From Planctomycetota bacterium (GTDB taxonomy: Bacteria > Planctomycetota > GCA-002687715 > DRQF01), in contig JAJRYU010000259.1 in the NCBI GenBank assembly GCA_024275615.1, positions 1-5,106 of the forward strand: 5,106 bases of DNA, given 5' to 3'. The notes under the pieces are model-generated. The model saw only the letters and a program-made list of their open reading frames with translations. It ran no database searches and was not told the DNA's origin. Every line of letters starts with the position of its first letter. Within the stretch, counting starts at the first letter, position 1. This document shows positions 1 through 5,106 of this stretch, piece after piece. The translations under genes and the position numbers were made by a program.

Positions 1-239
1 CCTTTGATGTCCAAGCTGCTGATTATTCTCTGAAAGTTCGGGCCGAAGGTGTCATGACTCGAACCATGTTGGTTGAAGTTGACAACAAAATCGTCGCTAG
101 AATAAGCCCCTTGCACCCTTTTACCCGACGGGCCTCGATCCGCACCTATTCCGAGATCTGCGATTTTGCCACATATGTCTTTGTTTTTTGGTTGGTCACG
201 GTCGTTTGGAAGCGCAACGCCGGTGGCCACTCAAATTAG
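1..239 (+). CDS. 3' end of a membrane-anchored protein of unknown function (5' part outside window)
   Basis: The frame is open from the left edge (first full codon at 3) to TAG at 237-239, giving 78 visible residues. Residues 8-35 alternate polar and hydrophobic positions (YSLKVRAEG, then MLVEVDNKIVARI), which suggests beta strands of an extracytoplasmic domain. A basic stretch (PFTRRASIR) follows, then one hydrophobic helix at about residues 52-69 (ICDFATYVFVFWLVTVVW) and a short tail starting KRN. The tail fits a C-terminal membrane anchor with a cytoplasmic end. I do not recognise the family. An ATG at 54 has a weak AAGG only four bases upstream and could start a 61-residue protein. I favour a truncated longer gene because the 17 codons before that ATG read as ordinary coding sequence. 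It lies on the same strand as the glycan cassette, but a promoter follows it, so operon membership is not shown. Confidence 0.55.
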   Translation, partial: FDVQAADYSLKVRAEGVMTRTMLVEVDNKIVARISPLHPFTRRASIRTYSEICDFATYVFVFWLVTVVWKRNAGGHSN

Positions 240-334
240 GCCCCTCGTCAGCGGGAAATCTCAACTATATCGTGAATTGAGCCCGTGATCACCTTTGCCT
301 CCAGATCCCAGATATCAAAAACCATAGTCTCCCA

Positions 335-364
335 TTGACCTTCTGACACTTGCTCCTCTATGAT
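335..364 (+). promoter_or_regulatory. Sigma70-like promoter for the glycan cassette
   Basis: TTGACC at 335-340 matches the -35 consensus at 5 of 6 positions. TATGAT at 359-364 matches the -10 consensus at 5 of 6, with an 18-base spacer. The predicted transcription start is about 371-373. That gives a leader of about 30 bases before the TTG at 403 and would make a start at TTG 370 impossible for this transcript. It is the only well-formed promoter I see in the 163 bases between the upstream gene and the glycosyltransferase. Seen in sequence; activity is inferred. Confidence 0.55.
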
Positions 365-390
365 CCGAGTTGGCATGTGCTCGCGCACAT

Positions 391-396
391 AGGGAG
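391..396 (+). promoter_or_regulatory. Ribosome binding site selecting the TTG start at 403
   Basis: AGGGAG lies six bases upstream of TTG 403, a good Shine-Dalgarno match at normal spacing. The alternative in-frame TTG at 370 has no comparable site (the preceding bases are TATGATCCGAG) and overlaps the predicted transcription start. This site therefore decides the start of the glycosyltransferase. Confidence 0.5.
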
Positions 397-402
397 TGGA
401 GA

Positions 403-2001
403 TTGACATCAAGCTGCGACACCAAGGGGTCCATCTTTGGGCCAACGGCTATAGATCGTTGGGCCGATTTCTTGTTGGTCATCGGCGTTGGCATCATCGT
501 CGCTCTTCAAGTCATGTGGCTGGGAGAACCATGGGACAAATCTCATGCAGGTTTCAGTAGTGGTGCGTTTTGTGGTTACTCCCTTCGGGGGTTCGAGCGG
601 CATGGCTACTTTGAGGTCGGGGGAATTCCGTCGACAATTCACCACGCGGCGGGTGGGGATCTCTACCAGCCCTATGTCAATCACCCACCGACGTTGTATC
701 TCCATCTCTACCCGATTTTTCTCATGTTCGGCCAAGATGAGACTGCCATTCATCTCGCCATGCTGAGTGTTCTCCTCTTGACGATGCTTAGCTCGCGGAT
801 ATTTCTGGCGTTCATTTACGGTCGTCGCGTAGCTGCATTCGCAACGCTGATTTTCTCATCGTTGCCGATAGCTGTTCACTACATGCGGATGGCCGACCCT
901 GTCGTTTACTGTCTGCCGTTCTTGATTCCCACAGCATATTTTTGGATGCGGTATTCGCAGTCGAGAAAAAAATCAGACTTCTATGCTTACTTCGGTGCCG
1001 GGTATATCGCTGGCATGATGGACTGGCAGATCTACTTTCTTGTTGTCGCCCTTTGGTTGGATGTAGCATTTTGTCGCCAACGAAGGTGGAAGGATTTTGG
1101 CCTCGTCGCATTGCCATTTCTATTGTCCCTAATCTCGGTGTTGTCTTGGGTTGCTTTGAGTTCTGTTACCACACTGCAAACCATCCAAGATTTCTTGGCA
1201 ATGACCAAGACCTCAGTCACCGGAGGGCTTGAGATCTTTGGGCCTTCGGCGATCCCGAATTCGGAAGAGGTTGTCAAGTATTGGTTCATCGCCTTCGGGG
1301 AACATTTTCGTCAAGTTATTACCATCCCAATCCTCGTCGTGGCTTTGCTGGCGTCTCTCATCCTCGTGAAAGAAAGAAGATCACGTTCCACGGCATTTCG
1401 TTTTACGGTTGTTCTCCTCGTGACCGGTCTTCTCCCTTTTCTTGCCGCCCATGAGCATGCTTTTGTCCATGAGTTTTGGCCGATCATGGTGGCGCCTGCT
1501 CTCACGATTCTTGGTGCCTTTTTCTTTGTTCGCATGATCGGGAGCGCCGTCGTCATGACACTGCGAGTCTGGGGCGTATTTGTCTTATTAGGAACTTTGG
1601 TTGGATTCACTTTCATAAGTGCAATCAACTATCACGACAGCATGCGAACCGTTCATCCACGCAATGAATTCCTCGAGCTAAGCAGGCGGCTTGAACCGAC
1701 AGACTTGGTATTCTCGGCCTCTGTCCACACCCCCCAGAAGTTCTACGCCGAGTTCACCGTTTGGAGCAACGTTTTTCACCCAGAGCTCTACAAGAAGGCG
1801 ATTCTCGCCACATCGAAGGCCCAAGACCAATTTACCCATCTCTACATCTTTTGGCCCGAGGATGCCAAGTTTGACTATCAATGGTTAGCGAAGGGGGACT
1901 ACCCGATAAAGTACGTCTTTCGCGAGAGATTTGATGGAGTTGAAGCCGCTCTTATCGAGCTTGATATCGAGAGAGCCTTTGCCCAACTTGCCGGGCAGTA
2001 A
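403..2001 (+). CDS. GT-C superfamily glycosyltransferase (ArnT/PMT-like integral membrane protein)
   Basis: Predicted inner-membrane glycosyltransferase of 532 residues from TTG 403, close to the 500-600 usual for ArnT/PMT_2-type enzymes, which take a sugar from a polyprenyl-phosphate donor on the periplasmic side. A short N-terminal tail leads to helix 1 (about residues 23-40). A large first loop follows, with GFERHGYFEVGG and the family-like NHPPTLYLHL segment (about residues 93-102), then FGQDETAIHLAML. About ten more hydrophobic helices run to residue 407, including the loop HEHAFVHEFW (about 350-359). The last 125 residues are soluble. The first loop has GFSSGAF after the histidine and no obvious DE or DD pair. 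Acidic candidates for the usual catalytic position are Glu42 and Asp45. The frame could begin 11 codons earlier at TTG 370; the ribosome site and promoter argue against it. Donor sugar and acceptor cannot be read from sequence. The downstream acyltransferase genes suggest a role in making an O-acylated surface glycan. Family call is firm, role is inferred. Confidence 0.8.
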   Translation: MTSSCDTKGSIFGPTAIDRWADFLLVIGVGIIVALQVMWLGEPWDKSHAGFSSGAFCGYSLRGFERHGYFEVGGIPSTIHHAAGGDLYQPYVNHPPTLYLHLYPIFLMFGQDETAIHLAMLSVLLLTMLSSRIFLAFIYGRRVAAFATLIFSSLPIAVHYMRMADPVVYCLPFLIPTAYFWMRYSQSRKKSDFYAYFGAGYIAGMMDWQIYFLVVALWLDVAFCRQRRWKDFGLVALPFLLSLISVLSWVALSSVTTLQTIQDFLAMTKTSVTGGLEIFGPSAIPNSEEVVKYWFIAFGEHFRQVITIPILVVALLASLILVKERRSRSTAFRFTVVLLVTGLLPFLAAHEHAFVHEFWPIMVAPALTILGAFFFVRMIGSAVVMTLRVWGVFVLLGTLVGFTFISAINYHDSMRTVHPRNEFLELSRRLEPTDLVFSASVHTPQKFYAEFTVWSNVFHPELYKKAILATSKAQDQFTHLYIFWPEDAKFDYQWLAKGDYPIKYVFRERFDGVEAALIELDIERAFAQLAGQ

Positions 2002-2007
2002 CGCCCG
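1992..2007 (+). other. GC-rich hairpin spanning the glycosyltransferase stop codon
   Basis: CGGGC at 1992-1996 pairs perfectly with GCCCG at 2003-2007 around the six-base loop AGTAAC, which contains the TAA stop. The bases that follow (TCTTACTC) are not a real T-run, so this is not a convincing intrinsic terminator. It could stabilise the 3' end, cause partial attenuation or be chance. It sits just before the 173-base gap and a second promoter-like pair. Confidence 0.3.
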
Positions 2008-2066
2008 TCTTACTCGTCCACTTCAACTTCGTCGCCCTTGGCTCTTTAAACCCAATTGCCGCTGAC

Positions 2067-2096
2067 TTGACCAATCAGGCATCTTGGCGATATCCT
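2067..2096 (+). promoter_or_regulatory. Possible internal promoter for the acyltransferase gene pair
   Basis: TTGACC at 2067-2072 (5 of 6 to -35) is followed after 18 bases by TATCCT at 2091-2096 (4 of 6 to -10). The -35 sequence and spacing are the same as in the promoter at 335-364. The predicted start near 2103 leaves a leader of about 70 bases before ATG 2175. The rest of the 173-base gap (2002-2174) shows no other gene or RNA that I can support. The weak -10 keeps confidence low. Confidence 0.3.
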
Positions 2097-2174
2097 CCCT
2101 TGTGGCTCAATCCTGACGTCGTGGTTGCCCGCAGACATTCACTACAGTTGAGAGAAAGACCGGGAACATCTTGG

Positions 2175-3563
2175 ATGGTTTTTAGTTCCTATAGTTTCCT
2201 GATCTTGTTCCTGCCTGTAGTCCTGCTGGCCTACTTTGTTAGTCCAGTTAAGTTTCGAAACGCCACTTTGTTGTTCTTCAGTTTTCTTTTCTATGGCTGG
2301 GCACGCCCGGACTACACCATCCTCTTGGCGACTTCCATCTTGTTGAGTTACTTCGTCGGCAGGTGGATGATGGCATCCAAGAGTGGTGCCAAGAAGAAGT
2401 GGTTAACTATTGGGGTCGCTGGCAACCTCGGTCTCTTGGCATACTTCAAGTATGCCTCCATGTTCTTGAGCTGGACTGCGACCCTAGTCGACTTGGTGGG
2501 TGGCCAAGGAGATCGAATCCCAATTTTGAAAATTGTCTTGCCGATTGGCATCTCCTTCTACGTCTTTCAGGCTATTAGCTATCTCGTTGATATCTATCGA
2601 GGTGATGCCAAGCCGGCCAAGAACTTGGTTTCTTTTGCTACCTACATTGCTTTGTTTCCTCAGCTGATCGCAGGCCCCATCGTTCGCTACCGGACCATTG
2701 CCGAGCAGCTCAACCAACGAGACCATACCTGGGACAAGGTCTTGCTGGGCACCAGGTTCTTCGCCCAAGGAATTTTTAAGAAGGCAGTCATAGCCGATAC
2801 GATTGCGCTTGGGGTCCCACTCGCTTTTGGCAATCCAGACCCAACATCCATAGAGGCATGGTGTGGCGTCCTCAGTTTCGCTTTTCAGATCTACTTCGAT
2901 TTTTCCGGCTACAGTGACATGGCTGTTGGGCTAGGCTTGTTTTTTGGGTTCCGCTTTCCGCAGAACTTCAATTCACCCTACAAGGCGACGTCGATCACTG
3001 ACTTCTGGCGACGGTGGCACATTTCCTTGTCAACTTGGTTACGGGACTACTTGTACTTTCCCTTGGGTGGCAATCGCAAAGGAGTGCGCCGAACCTACGT
3101 CAACCTCATGATTGTCATGGGTTTGGGTGGACTCTGGCATGGAGCGAGTTTCGTCTTTCTCATTTGGGGATTCTGGCATGGCGCCCTGCTCGCTCTTGAA
3201 AGGGCGTTTCCCAGTGCTCATCCCATTTCAAGGTTGCCGACCTCGGTGGCGCGCCTGCTGGTTTTCCTGCTTGTCTGTTTGGGGTGGGTCCCGTTCAAAG
3301 CCAGCTCGTTGACGGAAGCCGCAACCATCTTGAATCGGATGTTTGTGCCTCACACAGGGCCATCTGAAATGCTCGGAATTTTCCCTGAGGTCTTTCCCGT
3401 CGGTTTGGTCTGTGTATTCCTGGCGTTCTTTTGCGCTGATACATGGGAGTTAATGGAGAGGAAAAGTTGGTTAGGTCTGGGGCGAGATGCCATAGCTTTT
3501 TGGATCGCGATTGCTGCTGTTCTCGTTTCTCGGGGTAGCCCGTTTCTCTACTTTCAGTTCTGA
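2175..3563 (+). CDS. AlgI-like MBOAT family membrane-bound O-acyltransferase
   Basis: A 462-residue polytopic inner-membrane protein, close to AlgI's usual length. Family members move acyl groups, usually acetyl, from a cytoplasmic donor across the membrane to a periplasmic partner that acylates a polysaccharide. Motifs in order: N-terminal MVFSSYSFLILFLP; GISFYVFQAISYLVDIYRG (about 125-143); FPQLIAGPIVRY (161-172); FDFSGYSDMAVGLG (241-254); FWRRWHISLSTWLRDYLYFP (277-296, His282) then LGGNR; GGLWHG (318-323) with the invariant MBOAT histidine His322; HG at 335; and the typical C-terminal FLYFQF. The protein looks complete and has the catalytic residues. ATG 2175 is chosen because family members begin with MVFSS or a close variant. 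An in-frame TTG at 2067 would add 36 residues with no family counterpart, and that TTG lies in a promoter-like -35 box. GGGA at 2162-2165 is a modest ribosome site. The substrate is unknown: no alginate genes are visible, so the algI symbol is not assigned. Confidence 0.93.
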   Translation: MVFSSYSFLILFLPVVLLAYFVSPVKFRNATLLFFSFLFYGWARPDYTILLATSILLSYFVGRWMMASKSGAKKKWLTIGVAGNLGLLAYFKYASMFLSWTATLVDLVGGQGDRIPILKIVLPIGISFYVFQAISYLVDIYRGDAKPAKNLVSFATYIALFPQLIAGPIVRYRTIAEQLNQRDHTWDKVLLGTRFFAQGIFKKAVIADTIALGVPLAFGNPDPTSIEAWCGVLSFAFQIYFDFSGYSDMAVGLGLFFGFRFPQNFNSPYKATSITDFWRRWHISLSTWLRDYLYFPLGGNRKGVRRTYVNLMIVMGLGGLWHGASFVFLIWGFWHGALLALERAFPSAHPISRLPTSVARLLVFLLVCLGWVPFKASSLTEAATILNRMFVPHTGPSEMLGIFPEVFPVGLVCVFLAFFCADTWELMERKSWLGLGRDAIAFWIAIAAVLVSRGSPFLYFQF

Positions 3564-3564
3564 C

Positions 3565-3568
3565 GGAG
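3565..3568 (+). promoter_or_regulatory. Ribosome binding site for the SGNH protein, adjoining the MBOAT stop
   Basis: GGAG begins two bases after the MBOAT TGA (3561-3563) and lies six bases before GTG 3575. The position favours translational coupling of the two acyltransferase genes and supports GTG as the start. Confidence 0.55.
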
Positions 3569-3574
3569 TCTGTA

Positions 3575-4807
3575 GTGCCAAGTACCAGGAAATTGGAAGA
3601 AATCGGTCTTTCGTGCGGCCAAAGGAACTGGCTGCTCGTGGCCTTTTGGCTACCACTTTCTCTCGTTTTGTTGGTCGATATCGCTGGCCACTTCCACGAG
3701 CCCGCAGCGGTTTTTCCGCGATTTGACTCGCGCAAGGCCACAAGGCCAAAGCAAGCGAGAACGCTCACTGCTCAATCAGGAGACTTGATTCGTGTTGCTG
3801 GTGTTCCCTTTGTCGGCCGACGATTTTCTCAACGAACAACGCTCGTCTCGACCAGGAACGACGAGGGATTTTTGGACATAGATTCTCGATTGACCAGAGA
3901 TCCCGATGTGGTGTTCTGTGGAGCCAGTTTTCTCACTCACGGCTCGAAGAACTCCAAGACTTTCACTGCCAGGGTTCGAGCCCAAGGAAAACTCGTGATC
4001 CAAAATCGAGCGCGCGCTGGTTTGGGACCGACGGCGTCTATTACTGAGTATCTTCTCAACCCCAGCGTGGTTTCAATGAAAACGAAAGTCGTTGTCTGGT
4101 GCCTTATCGAGCGGCTCCTGACCCGACGTCGTCTTCGTGACTTGTCTCTCATTGATCTGTCAAAGAGCCACATGGCAAACATGGAGGCTCTCAAGGCTGC
4201 GCGACGCTCCAAGCGCAAGGCCGCCTATTTGTCACGAGTTGAGACCTACTTTGTCGAGACCAGCGAGAGCCGAAAAAGGTTACTCAATTTGAATGACTTG
4301 ATCCCGCCGACTTGTCTTGATCGTGCTCCTTTTTCTCCTTGTTCCTTGTTCGAACTTGAAGGCCGCGCAGACCGCCCAATCGCATATTTGCGCGCTAGTC
4401 TCTTGGTGCATCAGCGTGCTTTCAAACCAAGTGAGGGCGAAGCACTCTTAAACGGAATATTGAAGGTCAAAGCCCTGGCTTACGCAGAGAACAAGAGACT
4501 GCTCATTTTGCTCGTTCCGGACAAGTTCACGATCTATGGCGACCGTTCAAAGCCTGTTTTGACGCTTCCCATCGTTCAGACTCTCTTACCGCAGACAGGG
4601 CGGCTTGAGATCGTCGTGGCAGGGCTCAAGAGGCGGGGCATTGCCGTTGTCAATCTGACCTCTGTTCTGTTGGCGGGTGCAACATCTATCGAACCAGAGG
4701 ACATGCTCTATCATCCTGAAGACACACATTGGAATGACAAGGGCATAGCGATTGGAGCGACGGAGGTAGCCAAGAAGCTTGAAACCATGCTCAAAGTTGG
4801 CCGGTAA
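3575..4807 (+). CDS. Membrane-anchored SGNH/AlgX-like protein, likely periplasmic O-acetyltransferase
   Basis: A 410-residue protein starting at GTG. A hydrophobic segment at about residues 19-36 (WLLVAFWLPLSLVLLVDI) is an uncleaved signal anchor, placing the rest in the periplasm. SGNH-type signatures: GASF at 116-119 with candidate nucleophile Ser118; a glycine-rich RARAGLGP block (145-152); a central strand VVVWCLIERLL (172-182); LVPDKFTIYGD (313-323), which resembles the P-x-K-x-x-x-Y segment of AlgJ/AlgX relatives; and DTHWNDKG (383-390) with candidate Asp383 and His385. In AlgJ and AlgX the DTHW-type motif precedes the serine motif (a permuted SGNH fold). Here the serine comes first, as in ordinary SGNH/GDSL enzymes. 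The nucleophile motif has Ala where Asp is common. It starts 11 bases after the MBOAT gene, which strongly suggests the two act together, with this protein putting MBOAT-delivered acyl groups on a glycan. An esterase role is possible. Family fairly sure; activity inferred from context. Confidence 0.8.
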   Translation: MPSTRKLEEIGLSCGQRNWLLVAFWLPLSLVLLVDIAGHFHEPAAVFPRFDSRKATRPKQARTLTAQSGDLIRVAGVPFVGRRFSQRTTLVSTRNDEGFLDIDSRLTRDPDVVFCGASFLTHGSKNSKTFTARVRAQGKLVIQNRARAGLGPTASITEYLLNPSVVSMKTKVVVWCLIERLLTRRRLRDLSLIDLSKSHMANMEALKAARRSKRKAAYLSRVETYFVETSESRKRLLNLNDLIPPTCLDRAPFSPCSLFELEGRADRPIAYLRASLLVHQRAFKPSEGEALLNGILKVKALAYAENKRLLILLVPDKFTIYGDRSKPVLTLPIVQTLLPQTGRLEIVVAGLKRRGIAVVNLTSVLLAGATSIEPEDMLYHPEDTHWNDKGIAIGATEVAKKLETMLKVGR

Positions 4808-4839
4808 AGGCGGCACGGAGCCCACTGATGCCTTTTTCT
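4806..4839 (+). terminator. Terminator-like hairpin between the cassette and ppdK
   Basis: AAAGGC at 4806-4811 pairs with GCCTTT at 4830-4835, and a TTTTT run at 4833-4837 overlaps and follows the stem. The 18-base loop can form a small inner GGC/GCC stem (4812-4814 with 4820-4822). The left arm overlaps the TAA of the SGNH gene. The element lies in the 31-base gap between convergent genes and could stop plus-strand transcription. On the minus strand the T-run is only three bases, so it would be weaker there. The stem is short, so the call is tentative. Confidence 0.4.
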
Positions 4840-5106
4840 CAATCGTTCAGCAGAACCGACTGCGCTGCAACTAAACGCGCGATTGGCACACGGTAGGGCG
4901 AACAGCTGACGTAATTCAAACCAATCTTGTCACAGAAAATGATGGAATTGGGGTCGCCGCCGTGTTCGCCGCAAATACCCAGTTTTATGCCAGGTCGACT
5001 TTTCTTGCCATTCTTGATGGCCCACTTCATAAGTGAACCTACGCCGTCAATGTCCAGGCTGGCGAACGGATCGGCCGGATAGATGCCGTTCTCGAGGTAC
5101 GATGGC
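4839..5106 (-). CDS. ppdK: Pyruvate, phosphate dikinase, C-terminal end (5' part outside window)
   Basis: PPDK interconverts pyruvate, ATP and phosphate with phosphoenolpyruvate, AMP and pyrophosphate in the cytoplasm. Reading the minus strand from the right edge to TGA (4841-4839) gives 88 residues of the C-terminal PEP/pyruvate domain. Visible in order: YLENGIYPADPFASLD (3-18), KLGICGEHGGDP (41-52), and GLNYVSCSPYRVPIARLVAA (62-81) before a short tail. The cysteine in GICGEHGGDP (visible residue 45) matches the catalytic acid/base cysteine of PPDK, and YVSCSPYRVPIARL is the near-invariant C-terminal signature, here ending at the normal place. The frame continues through the right edge with no start, so the ATG at 5030 is internal and not the gene start. 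PEP synthase is a relative, but these motifs fit PPDK better. It converges on the glycan cassette and appears functionally unrelated. Confidence 0.95.
   Translation of the reverse strand, partial: PSYLENGIYPADPFASLDIDGVGSLMKWAIKNGKKSRPGIKLGICGEHGGDPNSIIFCDKIGLNYVSCSPYRVPIARLVAAQSVLLND

Noticed and set aside
285..292. GTGATCAC perfect 8-base palindrome in the intergenic region as an operator
   Set aside because: The symmetry does not extend outward and it lies over 40 bases upstream of the -35 box; too short to support a binding site.
240..334. Intrinsic terminator after the first partial gene
   Set aside because: No GC stem followed by a T-run could be found; CCCCT with AGCGGG is imperfect and lacks a T-tract.
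409..753. 114-codon minus-strand open frame
   Set aside because: It is antisense to the N-terminal part of the glycosyltransferase, with no recognisable motif or ribosome site.
432..1250. Repeated ATCTTTGGGCC, encoding IFGPTAI and IFGPSAI in the same protein
   Set aside because: Two copies of an 11-base match inside coding sequence, one in the N-terminal tail and one in a mid-protein loop; no flanking similarity, so probably chance.
3295..3768. 157-codon minus-strand open frame across the MBOAT-SGNH junction
   Set aside because: It lies opposite two well-supported genes, has an Arg/Ser/Lys-rich composition typical of antisense shadows and no family motif.
2175..4807. Assigning alginate biosynthesis (algI/algJ) as the pathway
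   Set aside because: MBOAT-SGNH pairs decorate many glycans; no other alginate gene is visible and the SGNH motif order differs from AlgJ/AlgX.
5028..5030. ATG on the minus strand as the start of a 63-residue protein
   Set aside because: The frame continues upstream to the window edge with clear PPDK sequence (YLENGIYPADPF), so this methionine is internal to ppdK.

Overview
The window looks like bacterial chromosomal DNA, most likely from a Gram-negative organism. It has tightly packed genes, Shine-Dalgarno-type starts, frequent TTG/GTG initiation and a mid-range base composition judged by eye. I cannot name the taxon. No tRNA, rRNA, CRISPR array, insertion sequence or phage gene is visible.

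Layout: (1) Positions 1-239 hold the 3' end of a plus-strand gene of unknown function that ends in one membrane helix. (2) Positions 240-402 are an intergenic region with a good sigma70-like promoter (TTGACC, 18 bases, TATGAT) and a Shine-Dalgarno site. (3) A plus-strand three-gene cassette follows: a polytopic GT-C (ArnT/PMT-like) glycosyltransferase at 403-2001, an AlgI-like MBOAT O-acyltransferase at 2175-3563, and a membrane-anchored SGNH/AlgX-like protein at 3575-4807. A 173-base gap between the first two holds a stop-codon hairpin and a second, weaker promoter-like pair. The last two genes are 11 bases apart. (4) On the minus strand, 4839-5106 is the 3' end of ppdK (pyruvate, phosphate dikinase), which converges on the cassette across a 31-base gap with a terminator-like hairpin.

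Working model (inference): the cassette builds and decorates a surface or exported glycan. The GT-C enzyme would move a sugar from a polyprenyl-phosphate carrier onto a lipid-linked or exported acceptor. The MBOAT protein would carry acyl (probably acetyl) groups across the inner membrane. The SGNH protein would place them on the sugar in the periplasm, as AlgI works with AlgJ/AlgX for alginate and as other MBOAT-SGNH pairs do. No polymerase or other alginate genes are in view, so the glycan is unknown. The ppdK gene is central carbon metabolism and appears to be an unrelated neighbour.

The most notable points are the serine-first (non-permuted) order of catalytic motifs in the AlgX-like protein, with GASF where GDSF is usual, and two upstream start choices that look wrong when promoter and family evidence are considered. 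I found no clear sign of a wholly new system.
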